Origin: Campanula takesimana
Taxonomy: Eukaryota > Streptophyta > Magnoliopsida > Asterales > Campanulaceae
Length of the DNA stretch: 64,000 nt
Assembly: GCA_026119855.1 (NCBI GenBank)
Contig: JAOWBW010000162.1
Coordinates: forward strand, 873,076-937,075
Direction of reading: 5' to 3'
Shown: piece after piece, positions 43,284 to 54,657 of the stretch
Layout of the letters: each line of letters begins with the position of its first letter
How positions within the stretch are numbered: position 1 is the first letter of the stretch
Made by a program: the position numbers and the translations under genes
Notes under the pieces: generated by a model
Told to the model about the DNA's origin: nothing
What the model saw: only the letters and a program-made list of their open reading frames with translations
Database searches by the model: none

Positions 43284-44187
43284 GAGACCACCTCAAATTT
43301 AAATACCTCAACTATAATAATTATCTCAAAAATAATTTTGACCCCATTTTCATTGATTTTATACATATCATTTAAATGAAAATTTAATATTTATTTTGAG
43401 AAAAAGGTTTACAAATTGGTTAAATTACTTCAAAGGCTTGTCTATCTTTTGAGTTGAAAACATGTGAAAATGTTGATGCTTCATGCTGTTTTTTATCAAT
43501 CGTTGACCCAGTCTCAAGTTGCAACTAACTTAAAACCTCCATTCTTTTTTAGTTGACTTTGACATACTATTACTTGTTCGAAAAGATATTAGAAGTAGTC
43601 AACGTTTGAACGACTCGAACCTACGGCTCTGGACAAGGGTAAACTTGCCACATCAGCTGCTTTGATGAGATTAAGAATGAATTCATTTAATTAAAAGAAA
43701 CCTGTTTAATATAAGTTCCTGGCCTTCAAAACAATTCTACGTTGACTAAATTAATCCCAGTTTTATAATTGTCATCTTTATTCGCTTACGCCTCATATTA
43801 TGCAGAAGACCGTTGTTATAGACGCGACCTACTACTTCGGTCTAAAACAAAGTACTCATTTTTATTTTTTTTAAATGGCGCTGTGACATTTTTGTAATTA
43901 ACGGGAAGTTGCTTAGCACTGATCGGAAGTGTAAAAAAGTGTCAGCACATATACACTTGCACTTATTAACACTACTACTGACACTTTTAATAAGTGTCAG
44001 TATCAATGTTTAAAAGTGTTAGTGTAATGGCTAGAACTTTTAAACACTACAATTGACACTTAAGAAAATTGTAAGTTTCATGTTTATAAACAACAATTTG
44101 AAATCACTAGCTTTTTGTAATATCAACACTGAGCATTTATAATGTTTGTCAGTATTTACGAAAATGCCACCACCTGTTTCTAAGAAT
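43284..44187. other. intergenic DNA with AGTGTCAG repeats
   Basis: No gene. At 43925-44080 the motif AAGTGTCAG/CTGACACTT and its fragments recur many times in both orientations, like the subterminal repeats of a TIR transposon, but no terminus was found. Confidence 0.4.
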
Positions 44188-44654
44188 TAGGGATGACAAT
44201 TCTACCGAACCCGATCCGTATCCGACGACCCGGGATGGATGGGTTTGATAACAACTTTCCTAAACCCGGCGGGTTCGGATACGGGTTCGGTAGCTGCATG
44301 AGATCTGCCCGTATCCGACCCGTATACCACCCGAATCGTATTTATATTAGGCTATTTACTATTTTACCCTTACTTTCAATTATTATTACTCCCCTAACCT
44401 TGTATATGCTGTCTTCTGAGGCTGAGCGAGAGGTTTCTTAGGGTTTTCAATTTTCAAACCTGCCGTTACTGCCGAGAGAGAGCGACGCCGACGTCGATTG
44501 AACAGAGCGACGAGCCGACGCGACGATCCAACCTCCAAGGTTACTCCGGCCACCACCGGTTACCCTGCCGTCCAAGGTAAGTGTTCGATTTTGGTTCTGT
44601 TTTGGTTAATTCAGGTTTGTTCATGGCGCTTATACCCTCCCCCTTCCTGTAATT

Positions 44655-44655
44655 C

Positions 44656-44683
<28 letters not shown>
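44655..44683. repeat. (TC)n microsatellite
   Basis: An uninterrupted CT run lies inside the outer hAT element, downstream of its leader-like segment. Confidence 0.9.
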
Positions 44684-44687
<4 letters not shown>

Positions 44688-44978
44688 ATGATTCGCAATT
44701 GTTAATTGGCTGCTATTTTCGTGGTTAATTGTATATGCTTACTGCTTTATAACTCTTAGGAACCTGCATGAACAATGGTTTTGAATTTTGAGTTGGTGGG
44801 ACAGTGAATTTTCTTAGTGATGAACTGCAATTAGCTAGGGTTGAGCTTGAAATGTTATTATAACTAGTCTTGAGCTTGGAATTTCGATATTCCTGCCTTT
44901 ACTCATGTGTGAAATCATTTTTGAGCGGATACGGGCGGATTCAGATTTGCCCATCGTCGGATACGGATGGGTTCGGTA

Positions 44979-45946
44979 CAGTGGCGGATCTACACATTTA
45001 AATTTGGTGGTGCCTATTTTTTTTAAAAAAAAAAATTGACGGGAAACTAAGATGCACGGGGGTTAGGGGGCAGTGCCCCCGAATTTTTTTTGAGCAATAC
45101 CGGGACAGAGGAGTGAACTACAGAATAAAAAAAGAACACATGAACATTAAGTGGGACGGAGTTAGTAAAATACTTAGACAATATACTCTAAGTAAAATTC
45201 ACAAATATAAATATAATAGGCTTCAATATATCAACATTATATTGTAGGTTGTGGACCTTGTGTTTCTTGAAGAACTACCCCGGCTCCTCTTGAGCAATTG
45301 GAACACTAGCGCTTGCTTTATTTCTCGGAGTCATTGTAATGAATCGATCCAACAACCTATTACCAAAATGAATTATGATTTTCAAATTAGTATCCTGCTG
45401 AAGAAAATCAAAATAAGCACACTCAAAATCAAAAAAACAAACCCCCCAAAATTCCGCAAGAACCCAGTTCACAAAATTGAAAGAGAAGAAGTTTTCATCA
45501 GTTTGAATGAAAGAATCAAAATCAAGAAGAAAATCATGACATTGAAATTAATTTTAGGGGTTAGGGTTTACCTTTGATTGGATTTTTTCTTGATTTCTTG
45601 AGGGGGTTGTGGAGGGGGAATATCTCCATCCATTCCGGCGATGGTGGCGGACTGCGATGGCTGTGTGGGGGCGGCCGGCGGCGGCGGCTGTGGCGAGCGG
45701 AGAGGCGAGCGACGTCGAGCGGCGAGTGTTCGTCGACTTCGTCGTCCTTCTGTTTCTACTTTTTTTTTTTTGGTGTGGGTTCTCGTCTTCTTCTTATGCG
45801 TATAAGCTTATTAAGTTATTTCTGAGGTTTTTTTTTTTAATTCCAAAATTCCAAAACGACGTCGTTTTGTAAATTTTATTTATTTATTATTTTTTTTTTT
45901 TACCGGTGCCTGGGCACCTTTAGGCACTTGCCCAGGTCCGCCCCTG
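44979..45946. mobile_element. hAT-type element nested in hAT (968 bp)
   Basis: CAGTGGCGGATCTACACATT at the left, inverse CAGGGGCGGACCTGGGCAAG at the right. Perfect 8-bp duplication GTTCGGTA at 44971-44978 and 45947-45954. The termini resemble the right end of the hAT element at 37443-38798. The interior holds a 108-residue open frame (45251-45577) without recognised domains and a GGCGGCGGCGGC-rich segment near 45675 that may be captured host DNA. Confidence 0.92.
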
Positions 45947-46478
45947 GTTCGGTACAAGCTACAGTTGCCTCGGGTCGGATATGAGTTTTGCACTATCCGG
46001 ACCGTATTCGACCCGTTGCCATCCCTACTAAGAATAAGGGTCAGCGTCTTTGAAAAACACATTTTTCATTTCCTTAAGTAAAACACGTTTTTCACAAGAC
46101 ACATTCTTTTATTTGGAGTGTTTCTCGTAAAATACTCATTTTATACAAGAAAAAATTATATACGTAATATTTGATATTAATGAAACACACTTATCATACT
46201 CACAACAATTAAAATTATGATTCTCTTTTCTTTTTAACATCTTCACTTTCACCAATAAAAAATCGTTAAATTATTTGAATTTAATCAATGATCGTTGATG
46301 GAGTTTGGCTAATACTCAGCCTCCGAATTTGTCAGCTCAGGGATTGAGATCTTCCTTTTACCTTTACTAAAAAGAGTTTATATATTAGAGTGAACATAAG
46401 CATACTTAAAATCAGTTAAAATTTAACTTTTCAAAAAAGCGACCTCCATTCAAGAAAGAAAAAATAAAAAAGAGTTGG

Positions 46479-46757
46479 TTTTGGGTAGGGGTGGCAAAAT
46501 GGGTGTTTTGGGTGTATCCATTAAAGTTAAAATATCCGGATATCCAATGGATTTTTAACTTTAATGGGTAAACCCAAAACACCCATTTTGCAACCCCTAG
46601 TTTTGGGGGAAACTAGTTCCTCCATAAGGGTTAAAAAGTCCACTTTTTAACCCTTAAACCTTAAACACTAAACCCTAAATTCTAAACCCTAAACCTTAAC
46701 CCCTATAAAAACAGGATTTTTTTATAACTTATAGAGAAACTAGTTTCCCCCAAAATT
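46479..46757. mobile_element. small TIR element split by the 114-bp hAT MITE
   Basis: Without the MITE the left end reads TTTTGGGGGAAACTAGTTCC, matching the inverse of the right end GAAACTAGTTTCCCCCAAAA. Between them lie degenerate telomere-like AAACCCTAAA/AAACCTTAAA repeats (about 46650-46705). Confidence 0.6.
46486..46599. mobile_element. hAT MITE with perfect 8-bp duplication (114 bp)
   Basis: TAGGGGTGGCAAAATGGGTG at the left, inverse TAGGGGTTGCAAAATGGGTG at the right, making an almost complete hairpin. Duplication GTTTTGGG at 46478-46485 and 46600-46607. Confidence 0.93.
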
Positions 46758-47288
46758 TTCTCAATAAAAAAAATGTCAATTTTTACTATTACTATTACTA
46801 GTTATCGACCAGTATAGTAAAATTAACTAATTACAAAATCTAACGTAAGATTAAGAGTAGTATTTTAAATTTATAAAATTAATTAATAAGTTGTACTTTT
46901 GTCTCCACCACCATGACTTATTGGATTCTTTCCTCGATTAACCGGTATAAGTATCACAGTTTTAAGTATGTGTCTATCTTATACAACAACGTTAAATCTT
47001 AATTGGGTGAGAGTTGGTGCCCTTATGGTCTTACCCCGCTCGAATCAAATTAGTCGACACCCAATGTAATGTTCAGATATTGATGTTAAAAAACAAACAA
47101 ACTTATATGAAAGTTTGAAGAAAAAAGTGTGGAAGTAAGTCCATGAGATGCAATTGGGACTCGATCATTTATTAGCATAAAATCATCTTGTGTATCAGGA
47201 ATTGAATGTGACCTTCGACCATGGTTTAGGCATTATTCAATAATTGACCTTTAACAGCTTTCCAATGTTTAAGACCATCAGATGAAAG
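46758..47288. other. intergenic DNA, nothing recognised
   Basis: AT-rich sequence without a gene, terminal repeats or MITE signature that I could support. Confidence 0.4.
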
Positions 47289-48000
47289 TATGTACTTATA
47301 TCAGAATATCGTTTGTCACGCATATGCATGATGTCCCTTAATACATTTATACAAGAATGTTACAAAATTTGATTTGCAAAATGAGGTGTCAAGATTTTTG
47401 AAAGTGTGATGGATGTCACATGGTTTTTAAACCGTTAAGTATTTTGTTTAATTTAGGATTTGTTACTTTCTTATAAATAGTTGTACATATTTAATTTATT
47501 CACTTTCTAATTGATTGTTTAGTGTTGTGTATATATTTAGTATTTTTGTAGGTATCTCTCAATGGATTGAAAGACTTCAAAGATGGAAACGAGAATAGAG
47601 TTATCCTGGGAAGATCATCTCCATATCTCCTCATGACTATGGTGTCTTCGCACGGACCAATCACGGACGAGTCTGACTTGTATAAATAAGAGGAATCTAT
47701 GAACAATCATTGATCAAGCATTCTGATAGAAGAGTATTAGAGATCTCTAAGGAGAGTGCAACCTATTGAGAGATTTAGTATTTGGTTGAATACAAGTTTT
47801 CTTCGGACTTGTATTATTGAGTGTTTTGTGTTTAGTCATTCTCTTAGTTTACATTTGTATTCAGTAAACGCATCAAAGTTTTTAATAAGAAACATTTTAT
47901 TGTTTACAACACCTTCTTGTACATAAGTGTTAATTATGTGTCATTATTTAATTTATTCCGCTGTTTTTGTGTTGGTGTAATCTATAGTGTTTTCACACGA
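47289..48000 (+). repeat. possible solo LTR or LTR fragment
   Basis: TATAAATAAGAGGAATC at about 47679 looks like an LTR promoter, followed by an R-U5-like stretch and TTTATTCCGCTG near 47958, a phrase also found near the 3' end of the Copia-1 LTR. No primer site, coding region or matching partner was found and the edges are not fixed. Confidence 0.35.
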
Positions 48001-48113
48001 ACATTCACATCTTTAATCTGAATTGTCCGACTATCCTAGCTATCAAAACTTTCGATTTTATTAGCACTTTTAATTAGAGTGTGGTGTGTTCAAAATAGAT
48101 GCAATTAATAAAA

Positions 48114-49031
48114 GGGAAAATTACAATTTAAGGTCTAATGTCTACGAGGGCGTTTGCAGTTTGGGGCCTGACGTGCAAAATTTAGCGAAATAGGGCCAGA
48201 CTTGACACTTTGTTAGCAAAATAGGGGTTTTTAACGGTTTTCGTTAGAAAAATCAGTTAAGGCACATGTGATTGACGAAATGGATCGATATTAAATGAGA
48301 ATTAGTTCTTAAGGGGTTAAATATAAATACTTAAACTTAAAGTCGCAAAATATGAATTTTCAAGTTTTAAATTAAAATTTTGAAAAAAAATAACTAATAC
48401 ATTAAAATTTTTATTTTAATTATTTTTAAATATAAATAAATAAATTATTTTTGACAAAATATTTTTGACATTTTTTTCCCAGATCTAAATAAAAATATTT
48501 ATTTAAAATTTTAAAATAAAACAAACAAATTATGAATTTTCTTTGAATTTTTTTTTTTTTCCAAATTTAGATCTTCCCTTCCAACCTCCCATTTTCGTCA
48601 TCTCTCTCGTCTCAAAACACCATTGACCACCATCTCCATCAATTTAGATGGACAAAACTTATCAATTTTCTCTGAAAAAAATATTCTTGAAGGGAAATGA
48701 TTATTTATTTAAAATAATTAAATCAAATTTTAATATATTAGATATTTTATTTAAATATTTTAATTTAAAATTTGAAAAATTATATTTTGCGTCTTTAAAT
48801 TTAAGTATTTATATTTTACCCCTTAAGCACTAATTCTCATTTCAAATTGACCCATTTCGTCAATCACGTGCAAATCACATGTGACTTAACTAACTTTTCT
48901 AACAAAAACCGTTAAAAAGCCCCATTCTGCAACGAAAATGTCAAGTCAGGCCCTAAATCGCCAAATTTTAGACGTCAGGCCCTAAACTGCAACCGCCTCG
49001 TAGACATTAGGCCCTAAATTGTAATTTGCCC
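48114..49031. mobile_element. foldback Mutator-like element with perfect 9-bp duplication (918 bp)
   Basis: Starts GGGAAAATTACAATTTAAGG and ends TAAATTGTAATTTGCCC. Duplication TTAATAAAA at 48105-48113 and 49032-49040. The arms are inverted over several hundred bases, with an AT-rich middle. It is related to 54922-55312 through terminal GGGTAAATTACA and the GGCCTAATGTCYACG phrase. Confidence 0.92.
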
Positions 49032-50229
49032 TTAATAAAACATCACCACCTCATTTTGTATAATTTATTTTATAAGCTTCTTTTGTCACCCTAACATTGC
49101 ACTTTTTTTTTTAAAAAAAATGTCTTTAAATGGGTGTCGGTTTTTGGTGATTGTATTAAGTTCTACTCCCTCCGTCCTGCTAGGAACTGCACACTTTCCT
49201 CATTGGGTGTCCCGTTACAAACTGCATACTTCCTAAAATGGAAATGTATTATTAATTTTAAATTAATGGGACCCACACGCCATACTAACAATATTTAGCT
49301 CATAATATAATTTGATCTGAGATTTCAGAATCTACAAATCAACCTATAGATCTTCACTAAAGAGCCAAATCCACGACTGAAAATGTTGTCAAATTGCATC
49401 AGGATTAATTGAAATCGAGATTTGAAGAATAATAACTATAGTTAAGGCGATTGTACATTACAACTTTTTAATAACAATATCGCGTTTCAGAATTAAATTA
49501 ATTGATTTGTGATCTGATCTTTCTAGACCAAATCAAACTGAACATATGAACTGAAAGACAGAAGCTATAAATGTTGATGGAGGCACAGACACGCTCAGTA
49601 ATGGAATTGAGCTTTAACAGAGCGGCTTTCTTGTGCTCAATTTTTAACCGCCCACTGAAAGCTCTGCATATGTTGCAGAAATAAACCAAGAGACAAGCAT
49701 GCGGGTCGAGCAAAACTACTCGGTCTTTTCTAGACGGAAAGAAAAAGCCGATCATGTAAATGTGCATCAAACGATCGTCAAAGAGATGACATACGCACGT
49801 GGAGTAAACTTCTTATGTTTGCACGATCCATGAGCAACCCATTTAGGGTTTGTGCTCCAACAGATTGTCTAACTGTACATTAATTATGGTATTATTTTTT
49901 TTTGCATTGTATATTAATTATGGTATTAAAAATTGGGTACGAGAGTTGTGTCTCATAGTAAAAATATGTGTGAGAATTGTGTCTTAGTGAAAATATAATT
50001 AGATAGACATCTCTCAGTGTTCAGTGAGTTCATTTTTGGTTGATTTGATTAGTTTGCGCCCATAGAGGTAACTCTTAGAGTTTTGTGGTGGCTTTTGCTA
50101 CACACAACTTTATGATCATTTCATTTGATTTCATTTCATGCCCTTAAAACATTGAAGTAATCAAATTATTTTTATTTTTTCGAAAATAGTCATCTATTTT
50201 AATTTAGTTCCAGACTTTTGTTGAGAGTG
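49032..50229. other. intergenic DNA with a truncated MITE
   Basis: TA + CTCCCTCCGTCCTGCTAGGA at 49164 opens a Stowaway element whose right end is missing. No supported gene. A 90-residue minus frame at 49498-49770 has no recognised domain or homology pattern. Confidence 0.45.
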
Positions 50230-50239
50230 GAGCATAGTT

Positions 50240-50835
50240 ATAAATCCCGTCCCGTACCGGCCGGTACGTCTCGTCCCAGTCGAAAACCGGTGTGGTACAG
50301 GTATAATTCCGTCTCAGTTTCTGTACTGCCCTGAACAGCCACGTACCGTCCAAACCGGTCCGTACCGGACCTAACCGGCCGAGATGGTTGTCCCGGTCGG
50401 TACGCGAAAAGAAAGACTTTTAAATCAAATTTTAATTGTCGGACCTAATAAAAATATATTCAAACTTGAGTTTTTTTTTTATATATAAAAAAAAAAAACT
50501 ATGCCCTAGATATATACTTCACGATTAATCAACATCCATTCACCGCAATAGAACTTTCAAGGTCATTAAGTCGCTAAACAGGAACAAAGCAACCTGTGTA
50601 GTCAAAGAAATTGAAGCTGCAGATCAGTAATTTGTAAGCAATCGAGACTAAACTTATGTTAGTATTGGTATAGTTTGATGATAAAATACAAGCTTCTGTA
50701 ATTTTTTATTGAACATATGTTATATATATAATTATCTTAAAAATTACTAAAAAGTGCGGTAAATCCGGTATGGTACACCGGTACGTTCCGGTCCCAATGG
50801 CAAAACCGGTACGCTGTCCGGGACGAACACCACTC
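50240..50835. repeat. element bounded by CCGGTACG-rich segments
   Basis: Segments at about 50246-50300 and 50764-50822 both carry CCGGTACG-TC...GTCCCA-T-G-AAAACCGGT in direct orientation, around an AT-rich core. It lies about 150 bp upstream of the B3 gene start. The class is not resolved. Confidence 0.4.
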
Positions 50836-50986
50836 ACTCAAACGTGGAGAGCTAAAACGTGGAAAAGCAACACGTGTATAACAGGTCAGGTGCCCATGGT
50901 AGCAGCAGAAAAAAACCCCATTTCCATTCTTCCCCTTCACTCAAACCGTTACGAACACCACTCACTAAACCATTCTAGCCACTCTC

Positions 50987-53900
50987 ATGAGTAACTCACG
51001 CAGCGATCACGGCGGTGATGTTACCGTCACCGATCAGGCAGTAATGAAGAAGGAATCTCCGATTCCGATGGCCGCCGACACTCCGACTAAATCAACTGTC
51101 GAACACGATCCCACAATCGCTCAATTGTCCAAATCAAAATCCAAATCCAAATCCACTTCCCCTTCCCCTTCCCCTTCCCCTTCCACACCTTCTCAGGTCT
51201 CTCTCCATCTATCTCCGCCATTGCATTGTTATGTTTCTGGATTATTTTAGTAGCTGATTAGTTTTGGATCGGATCATTATTTGTCAGGTTACACCGAAGA
51301 AGTCGCAGCGGATTCGCGACAGGCTTTCACGAAACCAGACTTCGCATCTTCCTCCTTCCAGATTGAAGTTTGTAAGCTATCATTTGCTTCCCTATCTTCA
51401 ATTTTGAAAAAAAATAAAAAATAAACAAAAATTGTTAGGATTTGCTCTCTCCATCCAAATTCCAATGAAACCGCCTCGTGATAGAATAGTGAATGCGCTT
51501 CCTTTGATTTCTGTTAAAATTGCACTGAAATGACAAAAACTACATCATGTTTCTGTTGAGAAACAATAGTAGACATTTACTAAAACCATCACATAATTAC
51601 ATGATAAGTGTGACAATTTTACTTGTCAATTGTCGCATTTTCCATTTTGTTTTGTCCCAAAATAAATGTCGCGTATCTAAAACATAATTTAAAGTTTGTT
51701 TATATCCCTAAATTGTCTCCTTTTTTTTAAAAAAAAAAAGAAAGCGCTCGACATATATTACAATGCACAAGTATGATCAGCACAAACCAGACATTATACC
51801 AAATTTAGAACCGGACATCATACCCGGTTTGGCCAATGCAAATAAGCTAAAAGCATTAGTGTGGGTATTTACAAACGGAAGCAAGTTATTGGAATAGGTG
51901 ACTACTAACTATCTTCCTTTTGTATGAAAAGACTTGCGGCAAACTAGGAAACATTAAGATGAGCTTTAAATTGTTGACTTGTCAGATGTGACATTTATTC
52001 CGGGACGGGGGAGTATGTCTTAAAATAGATGAATTGTGAAATGTTTAAAGGAAATTGCAACTCTTATTTTATGACAGGTGGAGTATAAGTTATGTCTTGA
52101 ATAAATTAGGCGAAATGAGAAAATTCTTAAATACTTGACCCTACTTGCTTGTACTTTCACAAAATTTTACTATAATAATTTGAAAATGCAACTCTTGTTT
52201 GGGACGAGTGAAGTTACAATGTGTAGTTCTTTTCTTTCGGATGGGGAGCAAATTCAAAAATATGCAACTGCTGTAAGAGAGTTTTGGCATGCACCCAGAA
52301 TGAGAAGGGATAATAAGGAGAAAAAGAGGTTAAGAATGCCGATCGGAAGTTATTAAGGCAAAGATCCTTCAAAGACATTCTAGAACAACTACAATTACGA
52401 CCAATATAATGTAATAAGTAGACAGACATCTGGAAAGAATTTTTCAAATGCATAGGTTGAGTGTGGGAGTTGGAGTGTGTAGGAGGGTAGTCCTCTCGAG
52501 GTTGTATTAAGGGGTTTACAGTTGGCGTTACACACGAACCACCAAAGAGAAATGTAGAGGAGGATCGAGAATATAGACTTACTAGGGTTAGGAGTTAGGA
52601 GAGAACAAGTATTGCAAGAGCAAAATCCACGTGAGTTGATGTTGCTGACCTTGACATATAAGCTAGGTATTTATAGGAGCATGAGCTGTAAGGATCGCAC
52701 TGGCCGTACCACATGTTGGTTATCTACCATTAGTTTGCTCGTACGGATTCGCGAGAGGTGCCGCGTGTCCCTTATGGGAACCAATCCCACAATTCTCCTT
52801 TTTGCATCAGCTAGGCACGTGCAGTCTCCCCAATTGGGCCACGTGGCTAACTCCACTATTCTAGTCTCCAATCCACAACTCCTCGACGATTCCCATTTGC
52901 TAAAGAGAGGGTTTTACAGACCTTGTTAAACCACATAAAACTCTCATATGGATTTCGCTGATATTGCAGAAAGGATTGCGTATGCGGAAAATGAAGCATA
53001 CGCGGGAGAACTAACACTTCATTAAAGTCCAATTCCATATTTTCTCCGCGCGCATAATGAGTATTCATGGGAGAGAAGTGGCACGTGCAGGATGCACGTG
53101 TGCTAAACCTGCGGATTACATATATCCCACAGAGTGCATCCTTAAACTCGACTTAGGTGGTGAATTTGGTCAAGATGTATGCGATCTCGATTCTGACCCA
53201 AGCGGTTCACCTCCCCGGCCAAACCAAATACTTAAGTCCCCAAAATTATCATGTGTATTTTGTGACTTTGCTTTAAACTTTAGTTCTATCATTACAACAC
53301 CTAATTGCCTATTACCATTATATCAGACTAAAACTCGTATTTATTATTGTTGGTGCATGTTTGGTATGTAAGATAGTCCTTTCTGTCATGCTATTTGGGA
53401 AGAAATTTCAGTCCAGTTGTTTAAACATGCTCTAGGTTATCATTGCTCATTTGAGAATCTGTGACTGAACTAAGGAACTTCCTTCTCTGGTTTTATGTTA
53501 ACTATTTTGCTCATTGCCAGTTGTTTTCTAATTCAGTCTCAAATTACTATAATAAAAAATGTTATTCGCTTCCCGCATTGTCGCTCAAGTGGCAGCATTT
53601 ACAATCTAACGATTATTTCCTGCACAGGTAGTACATGACCCTGCTGGAAAGCGTCTGAGGTCAGCTGAACATTTATATTGCATTGCATGGGTTCCCCCCT
53701 TAACAGAAATTTGTTTGCATTATGTAAATACTGAAGTGTGAGCTTGTATGCAGTGGCGAAAGAGAAATTACTGCATCTAAAGGCTTAAATATCAAATCAC
53801 CTTCATTGATTCGAGCCGAACAGGTCCAGGCGAGCCTAGAACCTAAATATCCCAGCTTCATCAAGTTGATGGTCAAATCACATGTTGCTAGTTGTTTTTG

Positions 53901-54626
53901 GATGGTAATAAGCACCTTCATGAAGAATGTATTAAAATTCAACAAAAAATAATATGAACTAGCTAGTGCTGTATCATTTTCTTCTATTTAGTTGTTGGCT
54001 ATTGCGGTGCAGGGGTTTCCCGTGTTATTCTGCAAATCATTCCTCCCAAAAAATGACACTACATTTGTTCTGGAAGATGAACATGGTGAACAATTTCAAG
54101 TGAAGTACCTTGCACACAAGACGGGACTAAGTGGGGGTTGGGCAAGCTTTGCCACTGAACACAAATTGCTTGTAGGAGATGTTCTGATCTTCCAGTTAGT
54201 TGAATCCTACAAATTCAAGGTGAGATACGCGTTGTTTGAATATAGTATATATTCTAGATGGATGGATAACACATTCCTTCTACCTTACAAAACCATTAAC
54301 AAACTGTTCTATTTTTGCAAATATTTAGGTTGCATACTTGCTAATTCTATCTCTCATCTCTTTTTCCTTTGTTGTATTAATTGTTTGTTTGAGGTCTGTA
54401 TTCTTATGTGAGTTACATAATTTAGTCAAATGATTTGAATGTATCAAGAGATTATAATCCTCTCAAGAAATCATCCAAAATTTATCGTTCAATGGCAGTG
54501 AGGGGAGAGTACTGAAATCCATCTTGCTTTAGATAATAAAGAAACTAGAACCAATCTTATACCCCCTTCGTCACACTCAGAGTCCACATTTGAGGGATAT
54601 TCTTAAACTATCTGTAGTTTGATTGT

Positions 54627-54657
<31 letters not shown>

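Larger units (their letters stand above)
44188..46027. mobile_element. hAT (Ac-like) element with perfect 8-bp duplication (1,840 bp)
   Basis: TAGGGATGACAATTCTACCG at the left, inverse TAGGGATGGCAACGGGTCGA at the right. Perfect 8-bp duplication CTAAGAAT at 44180-44187 and 46028-46035. It has subterminal GGGTTCGG/CCGACCC repeats and carries an exon-like GC-rich leader at about 44400-44580 followed by GTAAGT. A second hAT element is nested at 44979. No transposase frame remains. Confidence 0.92.

Noticed and set aside
43960..44100. CACTA subterminal region
   Set aside because: Repeated AGTGTCAG/CTGACACT motifs resemble one, but no CACTACAAGAA terminus was found nearby.
47500..48000. Endogenous pararetrovirus promoter/leader
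   Set aside because: A TATA box with a leader-like tail was suggestive, but there is no tRNA-Met site, no coding region and no other viral signature. A solo LTR is simpler.
49498..49770. Minus-strand 90-residue frame as a gene
   Set aside because: No recognised family, no splice partners and no neighbouring promoter. It may be chance or a relic.
53057..53371. Open frame of 104 residues in B3 gene intron 2
   Set aside because: No domain pattern. It contains the G-box palindromes and lacks splice sites that fit the gene's reading phase.
53992..54411. Treating the 139-residue open frame as a standalone B3 gene
   Set aside because: The frame runs through the intron 5 donor at 54220. Only 54013-54219 is exon, and the rest of the domain lies in exons 4 and 6.
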